Shown: positions 16,444-25,675 of the stretch, one piece after another
How the letters are laid out: the number at the start of each line of letters is the position of its first letter
How positions within the stretch are numbered: position 1 is the stretch's first letter
NCBI RefSeq assembly: GCF_003626695.1
Contig: NZ_RBAH01000003.1
Location: 249,641-313,640, forward strand
Reading direction: 5' to 3'
DNA length: 64,000 nucleotides
Source: Paenibacillus ginsengarvi
Lineage (GTDB): Bacteria > Bacillota > Bacilli > Paenibacillales > NBRC-103111
Notes under the pieces: model-generated
Databases searched by the model: none
Told to the model about the DNA's origin: nothing
Seen by the model: only the letters and a program-made list of their open reading frames with translations
Position numbers and translations under genes: made by a program

Positions 16444-18030
16444 TCACACCTGCTTCATCTGCTCGCGATATTCCGACGGCGTCACACCGACATGCCTCAC
16501 AAACACTTTCGAAAAATATCTGCGCTCGGCATAACCGACCGTCTTACCGATCTGGGTCACGCTTTTGTCGCTCATGAGCAGCAGCGACTTCGCCTGCTCG
16601 ACCCGGCGGCGGGTCAAATATTCGACGAACGTCTCCCCGTACTGCTGCTTGAACAGCAGGCTGAAATAGCTGCAGCTGATGCCGAGATGGCAGGCCATCT
16701 GATCGACCCCGATATCCTCGGACAAATGCCGGTCGATAAAGTCCTTCGCCGTCACCATCAGCACCTCGCTCGACTTTTTGGCCAGACGGGCGTCCAGGCA
16801 TTCCGCGATCAGGCTGTCGATCGTATCCAGCAGCTCCTTGACGCTGACGCTTTTCTCCAGCTTTGCCCATACGGCTTCCTCCTGACTTCTCGCAAGCAGG
16901 CCGCCTTCGCGCATTTCCCGCATCAGATGCAGCACGAGAAAATGCAAAATTTGTTCGCCGCGCAGCACCGACTGCGTCATAATCGGCTTGATCGCCGCAT
17001 GTAATTCGCGCGTCGCCTGCTCGAGGCGGCATCTGTCCACCTGCTTGAGTCCCGCCGCCAACTCGTCGAACAGATGCCACAGCGGCGAATTGTCCTCGTC
17101 CTCCGGTCCAGGCTTGTCGGCGACCGTAATATGCCGTTTCCCCGGCGACAGCTGGAGCGACCGCTGCACGTTTTTGTACGCCGCTCCGAGCTGTTCCAGC
17201 GTTACCGGCTCCGGGTAAATGCCGATGCTGATCGCGAGCTTCGCGTACCGTTCGGCCGCCTGCTGCAGCGCCTCGCACCAACCGCGCACCTCTGCGGAAG
17301 CGGCATCCGGGCTGTCCGGACGGCGCTGGACGAACAGGCACCATTCGCCTTCGCGGGTTTGCACGACCGCATAGGTCAGCTCGTAGGGCAAAAGAGCATC
17401 TTGCAGCACGTTGCGAAGGGCGAAATTATGAAGCTTCCGCTCATTCTCGTCCCACGGGCGGGCGATCTGCGAGTAACCGTCCAGATCGGCCAAAAGCAGC
17501 GTATAGGTCGACTCGTGCAGCAGTTTGTGCTCTTCCTCCGGCAAAGCGGCGACGGATGTATAGTCCATCAGCACGTCGTACAGCACCTTCTCGCAAGCGA
17601 GACTGGACAAGCTTTCCCGCTTCCTCCGCTCCTTCAGCTTCTCGGTGCGGCGCTCGCGAATTAACGCGGCGAGTCTGCCGACAACCGCCTCCAGCTCCTC
17701 GTAATCGATCGGTTTGAGGATATAGTCCTTCGCGCCATACTTAACTGCCGACCGGGCGTAATCGAACTCCTGGAAGCCGGTCAGCATGATGACCTCGCCT
17801 TCATACTTCCGCTCCTGCAATTGCCGAAGCAGCTCGATCCCGTCCATAACCGGCATGCGGATATCGGACAAAATCAGATCGGGCTCGTGCTCGCCGATCA
17901 GCTCCAGCGCCTTCACCCCGTTTTTCGCCATCCCGACGACTTCGATGCCGAGCGAAGCCCAAGGAATGACCGTTTGCAAATTGCGCATGATGTTGATCTC
18001 GTCATCGACGAGAAGTGCTTTCAAGTTCAT
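16444..18030 (-). CDS. AraC-type response regulator (YesN family)
   Basis: A 528-aa regulator. The N-terminal receiver has the acidic pair D9-D10, phosphoacceptor D56 (LSDIRMP) and K105 (ILKPID). A long central region of about 250 residues carries a degenerate GGDEF-like stretch (YTLLLADLDGYSQIA). The C-terminal 100 residues hold two AraC helix-turn-helices (VDQMACHLGISCSYFSLLFKQ; VTQIGKTVGYAERRYFSKVF). It is the last gene of a six-gene operon, 7 bp after its cognate histidine kinase. YesN-type regulators activate the linked sugar ABC genes, so it probably controls its own operon. Confidence 0.9.
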   Translation of the reverse strand: MNLKALLVDDEINIMRNLQTVIPWASLGIEVVGMAKNGVKALELIGEHEPDLILSDIRMPVMDGIELLRQLQERKYEGEVIMLTGFQEFDYARSAVKYGAKDYILKPIDYEELEAVVGRLAALIRERRTEKLKERRKRESLSSLACEKVLYDVLMDYTSVAALPEEEHKLLHESTYTLLLADLDGYSQIARPWDENERKLHNFALRNVLQDALLPYELTYAVVQTREGEWCLFVQRRPDSPDAASAEVRGWCEALQQAAERYAKLAISIGIYPEPVTLEQLGAAYKNVQRSLQLSPGKRHITVADKPGPEDEDNSPLWHLFDELAAGLKQVDRCRLEQATRELHAAIKPIMTQSVLRGEQILHFLVLHLMREMREGGLLARSQEEAVWAKLEKSVSVKELLDTIDSLIAECLDARLAKKSSEVLMVTAKDFIDRHLSEDIGVDQMACHLGISCSYFSLLFKQQYGETFVEYLTRRRVEQAKSLLLMSDKSVTQIGKTVGYAERRYFSKVFVRHVGVTPSEYREQMKQV

Positions 18031-18037
18031 TTCCGCA

Positions 18038-19849
18038 TCACCCGGCCTTATATTTCGGTATGACTACTTCGATGATCGTGCCTTCGCCGACCGCCGAGCA
18101 TATCCATATGCCGTAACGAGAGCCGTATTGGATGCGAATCCGGTCGGCCACATTCGGGATGCCGAGACCGATCCGCTCGAGCGCGGCATCATCTTCCGGC
18201 TGCCGGTCCGGCTCAAGCTCGTATGCTTCGCCGCCGGAGCGCGAATCCTTGTAGTGCAGCCGGGCGAGCACGTTGCCCGGGATGCCCTCCCCGTTATCCT
18301 CTACGAATATGGCGATGGAGTCCGACCGCTCCTCAGCTCGGACGCGTAAACGGCCTCTCCGCTCCTGACCGCCGAAGCCGTGTTGAATGCTGTTCTCCAC
18401 GAGCGGCTGCAGCGTTAGCTTCAAAATCGAGTAATCCATAACCGACTCGGGGATGTCCAGCTCGTAATCGAACAGCTCCTCGAACCGGTATTTCTGGATT
18501 TGCAAATAGTTTCGCAGGTGATCGATCTCGAGCCGGAGCGGAATTTCCTCCCGCTGATTAAAGCTGATCCGCAGCATCGTGCCGAGCCGGTGAACGAGCT
18601 GGCTCACTTTGCGGCCTTCGTTCTGGACGGCGAGCGCATTGATCGATTCGAGTGTGTTGAAGATGAAGTGCGGCTTGATTTGCGCTTGCAGCAGCATCAG
18701 CTCCGCTTTGTTTTTCCGCTCCTGCTCCCGCTTCACTTCCTCAAGCAGCGAGCTGATCCGCTCGAGGAGCGAATTGAACCCCCGCGCAAGAGCCGAAGTC
18801 TCGTCGCGGCTGTTCGTCCGCACCCGGATGGCGAGGTCGCCGATCTCGGCTCTTTTCATCGAATGGACGACTCGCAGAATAAACCGGATGATCCGGTTCA
18901 CGAACAAGAGGTTGAACAGCAGCGCGCAGACGAGGCAAAGCGCCGTAATGGCCGCCACCCATTTCAGCACAAGCACGGTCGTTCCGGACAGCACCTCCCA
19001 CGGAGTTACCGATACGAGCGTCCAGTCCATCGAGCCAAGATCGCCAAGCTCCAAATGATGCACCGACACGATGCTCTCCACTCCGCCGAACATCATCTTG
19101 GCGCTGCTCCATTCGGCCCCGAGATCAGGCCGTTTGTCGCTTTGCGCGAATACGGACTCCCCATCCAGCTGCTTCTTGTTGTCGACCATGACGACGCCGT
19201 CCCGGCCTACGATCATGAACCGGATTTCTTTGCGCGGACCGGTGCCGAAAAAGTTGAATATTTTATCCAGCTCCTGAAACTGCAGCTGCTCGATAAGAAT
19301 CCCCCGGTTGTCGAGCGTGTACTTGTCGTTGACGATGCGGATTTGCGTAAACAGCGGCCCGCCTCCCGTCAGCTCCGGGTATTCGTGCGGGCCGATCCAC
19401 TTGGACAAGCCGTTCAGCCTGCGGATTTCGGGGAAAACGGGATGTGCGGTAAGCCGCTCGTACGGGATGACCTGATGGCCGATTTTACCGTCCGAATAGC
19501 CGGCTCCGCGAAAGTTGTACAGCGTGACCGAGTAGACCGGCGGATAGGCGAGAAACGTCCGCTGCAATTGCCGCGTGAACTCCGCCACCTCGTACAGGTC
19601 CAGCTCGCTTTTGTCCGTCAGCGAGTTCTGAATGTCCTGCTGCAGCATGTTCATATCCGAGAAATAGTTGGCTTCCTTTAGCATGTACGTAAGGTTGCGG
19701 CCAACCGCCTTAAGCGTGAATTCCGACTGCTCGTTGAAGTTTTGCTCGATAATACGCTGGGACACCTTATAGGTGATAAGGCCGAGCACGAATAACGGCA
19801 TGACGATAAATGCGACAAAGGCGGTGAACACTTTAGCGCGAAGATTCAT
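18038..19849 (-). CDS. Sensor histidine kinase (YesM family)
   Basis: A 603-aa membrane kinase. There are two transmembrane helices (about 10-28 and 290-315) flanking an extracytoplasmic Cache-like sensor, then HAMP. The HisKA_7TM-type phosphorylation site is AQIKPHFIFNTLES near residue 400, the signature of LytS/YesM kinases. The ATPase N-box is LQPLVENSIQHGF and the G1 box DNGEGIP. Its ATG overlaps the stop of the upstream binding protein by 4 bp (ATGA), so the lipoprotein and kinase are translationally coupled. This suggests the lipoprotein presents ligand to the sensor (inference). Confidence 0.9.
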   Translation of the reverse strand: MNLRAKVFTAFVAFIVMPLFVLGLITYKVSQRIIEQNFNEQSEFTLKAVGRNLTYMLKEANYFSDMNMLQQDIQNSLTDKSELDLYEVAEFTRQLQRTFLAYPPVYSVTLYNFRGAGYSDGKIGHQVIPYERLTAHPVFPEIRRLNGLSKWIGPHEYPELTGGGPLFTQIRIVNDKYTLDNRGILIEQLQFQELDKIFNFFGTGPRKEIRFMIVGRDGVVMVDNKKQLDGESVFAQSDKRPDLGAEWSSAKMMFGGVESIVSVHHLELGDLGSMDWTLVSVTPWEVLSGTTVLVLKWVAAITALCLVCALLFNLLFVNRIIRFILRVVHSMKRAEIGDLAIRVRTNSRDETSALARGFNSLLERISSLLEEVKREQERKNKAELMLLQAQIKPHFIFNTLESINALAVQNEGRKVSQLVHRLGTMLRISFNQREEIPLRLEIDHLRNYLQIQKYRFEELFDYELDIPESVMDYSILKLTLQPLVENSIQHGFGGQERRGRLRVRAEERSDSIAIFVEDNGEGIPGNVLARLHYKDSRSGGEAYELEPDRQPEDDAALERIGLGIPNVADRIRIQYGSRYGIWICSAVGEGTIIEVVIPKYKAG

Positions 19850-21168
19850 CGCGGCCCCCTGCTCGCCGTTTCTTTATTGGCCGCTTCCTGCACCCTCTGC
19901 ACAGCCGCCAGCAGCTTTTCCGGCGTCGTTTTGCCGCCCAGCAGCTCCTGCATGCCGGTCTCGAGCGTCTCCCGTACCTTCGCCTGCACGATCGAATCGA
20001 ACGCCGGGAACTGCTTCGTGTTCGCGGCCTGCAGCACCTCGCCGACGATCGGGGGGACCCCGGACAAGTTCGTCAGCTTCATCGCCGGAAGGACGCCGAC
20101 CTCTACGAGCTGGCGCTTCTGCATCGTTTCGCTGAACATCGCCCGGATGAACGCCACGACCGCCTCGCGCTCCCGCTCGTTCAGATTCGAGGAGAAGCCG
20201 TAGCCGTTCGAGTAGCTGCCGTTAATGAGCGAATCGCCCTTGCCGCCAACGCCGGGGAAATTGAAAAAACCGATATCGCCGCCCGAAATGTTCGATCGCT
20301 GCTTGTCGATCAGCGACGAATTCGCCCAGCTGCCGTCGAACATCATCGCCGCTTCACCGGCCTTGAACTTGTTTTGCTGTTCGGCGTATTTAAGCCCCAA
20401 ATTGCCTTCAGGGAAAAAGCCTCGCCGCACAAGCTCGTCGAAGCGCCGGAAGCCGTCCGCGACGTCAGGGTCGGTCCATTTTCTCGTGCCGTCCACGAAG
20501 CCTGGAACAGATTCCGCCCCTGCGGTGCGTACCCACAGCGTATTCGCCATCATGTTAATGACCCAGGCATCGGCGGAAGCAAGTGCAATCGGCGTAATGC
20601 CGCTTTTCTTCGCCTTCTCGGACACGTCGATGAACTCCTCCCAAGTCAGAGGCACCTGCACGCCGAGTTTGGCGAAAATCCGCTTGTTATAATAAACGCC
20701 CTCGACGAAGCCGGCCATCGGCAAGCCGTACACTTTGCCGTCCACCGTAAATTCGTCGAGGTTGAAAAATAACTCCCGCAATCCCAGTTCGTCCAAAATC
20801 GGGGTCAAGTCGAGCAGCCGCTTCGCCTTCACATATTTTTGCGTATCGGTCCCGCCGAACAGGTCGAAAATTTTCGGCGGCGTGCCGGTGGCCATCTCGG
20901 CCGGAAGCTTCTCGAACCGGTTCACCTTGTCCTCGACGCCTTCCAGCTCGACCTTGAGGCCGGGGACGGCGGCTTCCATCATCTTGACGACGTCTTCGAG
21001 CATCGTCAGTCTCGGCTTGGCGTCGTCGCGCACCAGCACATGGCGGAGCGTAACGGTAAACGGCTTCGCCTCGTCATCCCCGGTCTGCGCCTGTTTGCCG
21101 GCGCAGCCGGACAGCAGCAGAGCCGGAAGGAGCGCCGCGCCTATTGCCGCCGTCCATTTTACCCTCAT
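19846..21168 (-). CDS. Sugar-binding lipoprotein, second copy, coupled to the sensor kinase
   Basis: A 440-aa family 1 extracellular solute-binding protein with a lipoprotein signal (lipobox LLSGC, Cys22). It is a clear paralogue of the first binding protein of the operon (23161-24519): both contain VPGLK-ELxGVEDxVNR, FGGxDT and RLLDLTPIL-ELGL at equivalent positions. Its coding region overlaps the start of the histidine kinase by 4 bp and is separated from the permeases by about 150 bp. That placement suggests a receptor role for the kinase rather than, or as well as, transport. GGGGG precedes the ATG. Ligand unknown, probably an oligosaccharide. Confidence 0.88.
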   Translation of the reverse strand: MRVKWTAAIGAALLPALLLSGCAGKQAQTGDDEAKPFTVTLRHVLVRDDAKPRLTMLEDVVKMMEAAVPGLKVELEGVEDKVNRFEKLPAEMATGTPPKIFDLFGGTDTQKYVKAKRLLDLTPILDELGLRELFFNLDEFTVDGKVYGLPMAGFVEGVYYNKRIFAKLGVQVPLTWEEFIDVSEKAKKSGITPIALASADAWVINMMANTLWVRTAGAESVPGFVDGTRKWTDPDVADGFRRFDELVRRGFFPEGNLGLKYAEQQNKFKAGEAAMMFDGSWANSSLIDKQRSNISGGDIGFFNFPGVGGKGDSLINGSYSNGYGFSSNLNEREREAVVAFIRAMFSETMQKRQLVEVGVLPAMKLTNLSGVPPIVGEVLQAANTKQFPAFDSIVQAKVRETLETGMQELLGGKTTPEKLLAAVQRVQEAANKETASRGPR

Positions 21169-21316
21169 CGCTTGCGCCCCCTGTCCGATCCTTAACGGTT
21201 CCAGTACTGATCATCCGCTATATGTTCAAGGATATCACGGATGCGGCCGATTTTCCTTGTCCTTTTCGCCTATCCTCGAACCAGCTCACGCTCTCCTCAT
21301 CCCCGGCTCAGCTTCC

Positions 21317-22141
21317 TCACCCTTTCACGCTGCCTGCCGTAACGCCCTCGATAATTTTTTTCTGCAGCAGCGCATAAACGACGATGACCGGCACGCAGCT
21401 GATCATGACCGAAGCGCAGAGCGCCCCGTAGTTCATATTGAATTTATCCATGAACGCGACGACCGCCACGGGCAGCGTACGCAAGTTTTGGCTGGATAAG
21501 AACAGATTGGCCATGATGTATTCGTTCCAATGGTTCAAGAAGTTAAGAATGAATACGGTCACGAGCGTGGGCGTCGATAAAGGAAGCACGATCCGGCCCA
21601 GCAGGCCATAGACGGTCAGTCCGTCCATAATGCCCGCCTCCTCCAGCTCCCTTGGCATCGACTTCAGGAAAGCGGCAATGATAAACACCGACAGCGGAAT
21701 GCCGAACGCCGTGTATGGAATGATAAGCGCGAGCGGCGTGTTGTACAAGCCCAAGTTTTTAATCATGATATAAAGCGGTATGAGCAGAGAAACGGGGGGT
21801 ATGAGCAGCGACAGCAGCAGCACCCCGTACACGAGCTTGCTAAGCTGCGGAAACTTCATCCGGGTGACCGCATAGGCGATAGCGGTGGACAGCAGGATAC
21901 CGACGAGCGTTGAAGTAGCGCTAATGTACAGGCTGTTAAAAAAGTACTTGCCGATATGCGAGCTCGTCAGCGCATTCACGTAATTATCGAGCGCGAACGC
22001 CTCAGGCAAACTCCAGGGCTTCAGTACAATTTCCGAGTTGCCTTTGAACGAGGAATTAAACACGAACAGAAGCGGGTACAGCACTATTGCCAGATACGGG
22101 ACGAGCACCAGATGCGGGAGCAGGTTCGCGCGGCGGTTCAT
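21317..22141 (-). CDS. Carbohydrate ABC transporter permease (MalG type)
   Basis: A 274-aa inner-membrane permease with six predicted helices. The EAA loop EEAGIMDGLTVYGLLGRIVLP is the conserved ATPase-contact site of CUT1 sugar importers. The family tail (KKIIEGVTAGSVKG) is complete. It starts 1 bp after the stop of the MalF-type permease. No ATPase is encoded in the operon, as is usual for CUT1 systems in Firmicutes that share the multitask ATPase MsmX/MsiK. Substrate is probably a plant or microbial oligosaccharide but cannot be named. Confidence 0.92.
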   Translation of the reverse strand: MNRRANLLPHLVLVPYLAIVLYPLLFVFNSSFKGNSEIVLKPWSLPEAFALDNYVNALTSSHIGKYFFNSLYISATSTLVGILLSTAIAYAVTRMKFPQLSKLVYGVLLLSLLIPPVSLLIPLYIMIKNLGLYNTPLALIIPYTAFGIPLSVFIIAAFLKSMPRELEEAGIMDGLTVYGLLGRIVLPLSTPTLVTVFILNFLNHWNEYIMANLFLSSQNLRTLPVAVVAFMDKFNMNYGALCASVMISCVPVIVVYALLQKKIIEGVTAGSVKG

Positions 22142-22142
22142 A

Positions 22143-23054
22143 TCAGTATTCGACCTCCTCCAGCCTTCTCGTAAACAGATGGAAAATAAGCGTCAGTAAG
22201 CAGGTAAAGCCGAATATGACGATCGATATCGCGTTCGCGTAGCCGAACTGCGACATCGAGTAGGCCTGTTTGTACATGTACGTGCCCATGACCTCGGAGC
22301 TGCCGAACGGTCCCCCGGCCGTCATAATGTAGACGATATCCATCGCCTTCATCGCCCCGGTAATCGACAGCAGCGTAATCACGAGGATGACCGGGCGAAT
22401 GAGCGGCACCGTAATGTAGCGCACCTTGCGCCAGCCGACGGCTCCGTCGATCTGTCCGGCCTCCTGCATTTCCTTCGGAATGGCGAAGATGGCGGCCAGC
22501 ACGAGTACAACATAAAAGCCGGTCCACTGCCAGGCGTTGGTGATCAGAATCGCCAAGTAAGCGAAATGCTCCTCCCCCAGCCAGCCGCGCGTCCACGACT
22601 CGAGCCCGACAGCCCGCAAAATCTGGTTGACGAGCCCGGCGTCCGGGTGATAGATAAATTTCCATACGATGCCGACAATCGCCGTCGACAAAATGCTCGG
22701 CAGAAATACCGTCGTTTTGTAAAAGTCCAAAAACCGGCGCACACCGCTAATGATAATAGCGATCAGCACGATGATCGGGATTTGCATAAAAACGGAAAAC
22801 AAAACGAAGTAAATGTTGTTTCTCAAAGCGACCAGAAACTTCTCGTCGCCGAACGCTTTCGCAAAATTGCTGAAACCGTTAAATGTCGCTTCGTTAATGC
22901 CGTTCCAACTGGTCACCGAATACCGCAAGGAGCTGAACATCGGCGCCACGTAAAACGTGATGTACAGCAGCAGGGCGGGTACGACGAACAGGGCGTAGGC
23001 ATACGGGTTGCGCATCACCTTGTTTATGGCGGCCTCCTCCTTCCTTTCCGTCAA
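22143..23054 (-). CDS. Carbohydrate ABC transporter permease (MalF type)
   Basis: A permease of about 290-303 aa with six membrane segments and the EAA loop KEMQEAGQIDGAVGWRKVRYITVPLI, the LacF/UgpA type of CUT1 importers. The start is uncertain. The first in-frame codon is TTG at 23054 without a ribosome site. A strong AGGAGGAGG lies inside the frame and would fit GTG 23018 or ATG 23015, giving MRNPYAYALF. It follows the first binding protein after a 106-bp gap containing a strong hairpin, and directly precedes the MalG-type permease. Confidence 0.9.
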   Translation of the reverse strand: MTERKEEAAINKVMRNPYAYALFVVPALLLYITFYVAPMFSSLRYSVTSWNGINEATFNGFSNFAKAFGDEKFLVALRNNIYFVLFSVFMQIPIIVLIAIIISGVRRFLDFYKTTVFLPSILSTAIVGIVWKFIYHPDAGLVNQILRAVGLESWTRGWLGEEHFAYLAILITNAWQWTGFYVVLVLAAIFAIPKEMQEAGQIDGAVGWRKVRYITVPLIRPVILVITLLSITGAMKAMDIVYIMTAGGPFGSSEVMGTYMYKQAYSMSQFGYANAISIVIFGFTCLLTLIFHLFTRRLEEVEY

Positions 23055-23086
23055 AGCGCGCTGATAGACCGGCCCGGAACCCCGCA

Positions 23087-23111
23087 GGCGCCGCCACCGA
23101 CGTGGGGCGCC
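23087..23111 (-). other. Intercistronic mRNA hairpin in the sugar operon
   Basis: Minus strand GGCGCC-CCAC, 4-base loop GTCG, GTGG-C-GGCGCC forms a very stable stem with no U-tract. It lies between the binding protein and the first permease, the position where such stems stabilise the upstream mRNA and raise binding-protein output, as in malE-malF. Confidence 0.55.
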
Positions 23112-23160
23112 CGCGCGTGCAATCGCCTGGGGAACTCGCGGTTGTGCGGCTTCGCTTCCC

Positions 23161-24519
23161 TTACTTCGCTTTATTCGCTTCCTCCTGCGCCTTTTGCACC
23201 GTTTCGGCCGCCTTCTGCGGCGTCACCTTGCCGCCCATCAGCTCTTCCATCGACGTTTCCAGCGTTTTCTTGACCGATGCCGGCACGAGCGAGTCGAATG
23301 CCGGGAACGCGCCCTTCTTCGCAGCCACCTGCGCTTTGACGACATCGGCCACGAGCCCTTTCGTATCGCCGATATCGGCGAGCTTCATCGACGGGATGCG
23401 TCCGGAGTTTTTCAGCTCCCGAAGCTGGTTCGCTTCCGTGTAGAAGTTTTTGATAAACGCCTTAACCGCCTTCAGCTCATTGTCGTTCAGTTTGCTTGAG
23501 AAGCCGTAGCCGTTGGAGAAGCCGCCGTTAATCGTATCGTCGCCGGGGCCGCCCATGCTCGGGAAGTTGAAGAAGCTGACGCTGTCCTTGATCGTCGACT
23601 TCTCGCCGGTAATGCCGGCAATCGCCCAGCTGCCATCAAACAGCATCGCCGCCTGACCGGTGTAAAACTTCGCCTGCCCGTCCGCATATTTCATCGCGAT
23701 TACGTTTTTGTCGATATACCCTTTCGTTTTCAGCTCTTCGAACCGTTTGAACGACTCGACGACCGGAGCGTCCGTCCACTTGGAGCTGCCTTTGGAGAAG
23801 TTCTCCTGAAGCTGCGTGCCGCCGAGACGTACAAACATCGTATTGACCGGCATGTTTAGCACCCAGCCGTCACCGCTGCCGCCGCCCATTGCAATCGGCG
23901 TAATCCCCTTCGCCTTCAGCGCCTCGCATACTTTCAAGAAGTCGTCCCATGTTTTCGGCACCTGAACGCCGGCGTCGGCGAACATTTTCGTATTGTAGAA
24001 GAAGCCTTCGACATACCCCGCATCGGGCAGCCCGTAAATTTTGCCGTCGACCGTAAATTCACTCAAGTTCATGAATTTGTCTTTCAGCCCGAGCTCGGCG
24101 AGAATCGGGGTCAGATCGAGCAGCCGTCCGGCTTTCGAATAATTTTTCGTGTCGTCGCCGCCGAACAGGTTGAAGATCGGAGGCGGGTTGCCGGCGGACA
24201 TTTCCGCTTTCAGCTTCTGGTCGCGGTTCACCGTATCCTCAACGCCGTCGAGCTCGAACTTTAATCCCGGTACCTGGGCTTCCGTCGCCTTGACGACGTC
24301 CTGAAGCAGCGCCAGTGCATTTTTCGCCGTTTCGCGGATATTGATATGCCGGATCGTAATCTTGAACTCTTTGGCCGTCTCCGCCGGTTTCGTTCCGCCG
24401 CCGGACGCATTGTTCGGCGTGTTCGTCTTCGTATCCCCGCCGCCGCTGGCGCATCCGATGGCCGTCCCGGCCAGAGCTATCGTCGCTACTACGGAAAGCA
24501 TCGCTTTTGTCTTATTCAT
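23161..24519 (-). CDS. Sugar-binding lipoprotein, first gene of the YesMN-linked ABC operon
   Basis: A 452-aa family 1 solute-binding lipoprotein (lipobox AIGC, Cys23) followed by a Gly/Asn/Thr-rich linker that spaces the domain from the membrane. The start MNKTKAML follows GAGGAGGTCACTT. It is the promoter-proximal gene of the operon: binding protein, two permeases, a second binding protein, kinase, regulator. Aromatic-rich segments (EGFFYNTKMFAD, GFSNGYGF) are typical sugar contacts. A hairpin immediately downstream fits the high expression usual for binding proteins. Confidence 0.9.
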   Translation of the reverse strand: MNKTKAMLSVVATIALAGTAIGCASGGGDTKTNTPNNASGGGTKPAETAKEFKITIRHINIRETAKNALALLQDVVKATEAQVPGLKFELDGVEDTVNRDQKLKAEMSAGNPPPIFNLFGGDDTKNYSKAGRLLDLTPILAELGLKDKFMNLSEFTVDGKIYGLPDAGYVEGFFYNTKMFADAGVQVPKTWDDFLKVCEALKAKGITPIAMGGGSGDGWVLNMPVNTMFVRLGGTQLQENFSKGSSKWTDAPVVESFKRFEELKTKGYIDKNVIAMKYADGQAKFYTGQAAMLFDGSWAIAGITGEKSTIKDSVSFFNFPSMGGPGDDTINGGFSNGYGFSSKLNDNELKAVKAFIKNFYTEANQLRELKNSGRIPSMKLADIGDTKGLVADVVKAQVAAKKGAFPAFDSLVPASVKKTLETSMEELMGGKVTPQKAAETVQKAQEEANKAK

Positions 24520-24561
24520 AAGTGACCTCCTCATCACGGTTTGAATTCGCTTACAAGTTTG

Positions 24562-24567
24562 ATTATA
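24562..24567 (-). promoter_or_regulatory. Possible -10 of the sugar ABC/YesMN operon
   Basis: TATAAT on the minus strand about 45 bp before the first binding-protein start. No recognisable -35 lies 16-18 bp above it, which fits a promoter needing an activator such as the AraC-type regulator of this operon. Confidence 0.4.
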
Positions 24568-24648
24568 GGAACAACCGCGATTTTGTAGGAGAAGGTCATT
24601 TCGCGAATCGGGGGATAAAATTATCTACAACTAATCCTTCACATACAC

Positions 24649-24702
24649 TTAACTAACGTTAACTATATTCAAATTTACTTAACTATGCGGCAGGCCTATA
24701 AT
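24649..24702 (+). promoter_or_regulatory. SDR gene promoter with three phased TTAACTA repeats
   Basis: TTTACT (24674-24679), a 17-bp spacer and TATAAT (24697-24702) form the promoter. TTAACTA occurs at 24649, 24659 and 24679, i.e. 10 and 20 bp apart, on the same helix face. The nearby LysR (25676) is a candidate binder, but this is inference. Confidence 0.5.
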
Positions 24703-24756
24703 GAGGATGTAAACGATCGTTACAGCTTAGACCACAACCTTGGGAGGTTATCGTTT

Positions 24757-25512
24757 ATGACAACAGCAAATAAGCGTGTAGCTATCATAACGGGCGGAGC
24801 AAGCGGAATCGGTCGGGAAACGAGCCTGCAATTTGCGCGCAAAGGCGACCGGGTCGTCGTGGCGGATTTTAACGAGGCGGGCGGACAAGAAACGGTTCGG
24901 CTCATTCATGAGCTCGGCGGCGAAGCGGTATTTATCCAGGTTGACGTATCGAATCAGCAAAGCGTCAATGCGCTCGTCCAACAGGCTGTAGATACGTATG
25001 GACGTCTCGACGTCATGTTTAACAATGCCGGTATCGGCGGAGCCGGTCCCGTACTGGAGCAAAACATGGATCTGTACCATAAAACGATCGCCGTCAATCA
25101 GCACGGAGTCGCGTACGGCATTATGGCGGCAGGCCGCAAAATGAAGGAACTCGGCATCCGGGGCGTCATCATCAATACGGCGTCCGTGTTCGGATTTCTC
25201 GCTTCGCCAGGCACCTTCGCCTATCACGCTACGAAAGGCGCGGTTATCATGATGTCCAAATCGGCCGCACTGGAGCTGGCCCCGTACGGCATTCGCGTCG
25301 TGGCCGTCGCGCCGGGAGCCGTAGATACTCCGATCATCCAAGGGTATAAAAACGCGGGAATGCTGGACAGCATGCGGGCCAAAGTAATGGGCGGAGAGCT
25401 GACCAAGCCGGAAACGGTCGCCAAAAGCGTCTATCTCGTCTCGCTTGACGAAGCCGAGGCCATCACCGGCAGCGTCGTCATGGTCGATCAAGGATACGCT
25501 TCGTTTAAATAA
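24757..25512 (+). CDS. Short-chain dehydrogenase/reductase
   Basis: A 251-aa classical SDR. It has the cofactor motif ITGGASGIGRE (residues about 10-20), NNAG (MFNNAGIG), the catalytic serine region NTASVFG, and YHATK holding the Tyr-Lys pair. The acidic residue after strand 2 (VVADFNEAGG) indicates NAD(H) preference. The ATG at 24757 follows TGGGAGGTT; in-frame codons above it have no ribosome site. A terminator separates it from the LysR gene downstream on the same strand. Substrate unknown; classical SDRs of this size oxidise alcohols, sugars or 3-oxoacyl compounds. Confidence 0.9.
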   Translation: MTTANKRVAIITGGASGIGRETSLQFARKGDRVVVADFNEAGGQETVRLIHELGGEAVFIQVDVSNQQSVNALVQQAVDTYGRLDVMFNNAGIGGAGPVLEQNMDLYHKTIAVNQHGVAYGIMAAGRKMKELGIRGVIINTASVFGFLASPGTFAYHATKGAVIMMSKSAALELAPYGIRVVAVAPGAVDTPIIQGYKNAGMLDSMRAKVMGGELTKPETVAKSVYLVSLDEAEAITGSVVMVDQGYASFK

Positions 25513-25549
25513 GAGCGCACGGTTCCAGACGAATCCTGCTGAACGGTAC

Positions 25550-25579
25550 AAGCCTTTCCCTCTTCGGGGAAGGCTTTTT
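25550..25579 (+). terminator. Terminator downstream of the SDR gene
   Basis: AAGCCTTTCCC, loop TCTTC, GGGGAAGGCTTTTT: a canonical stem and U-tract. Confidence 0.9.
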
Positions 25580-25675
25580 GCCGTAATCCGGTCCGGCTTG
25601 CTTCTCCGGCGCAGCAACAGGTATATTGATTTAATAACTTGTAACTTGTCCGGGCGGCTTGCCGGAATGGAGCGG

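Noticed and set aside
18500..19681. 393-codon plus-strand frame
   Set aside because: Antisense to the YesM histidine kinase, no domain, no ribosome site.
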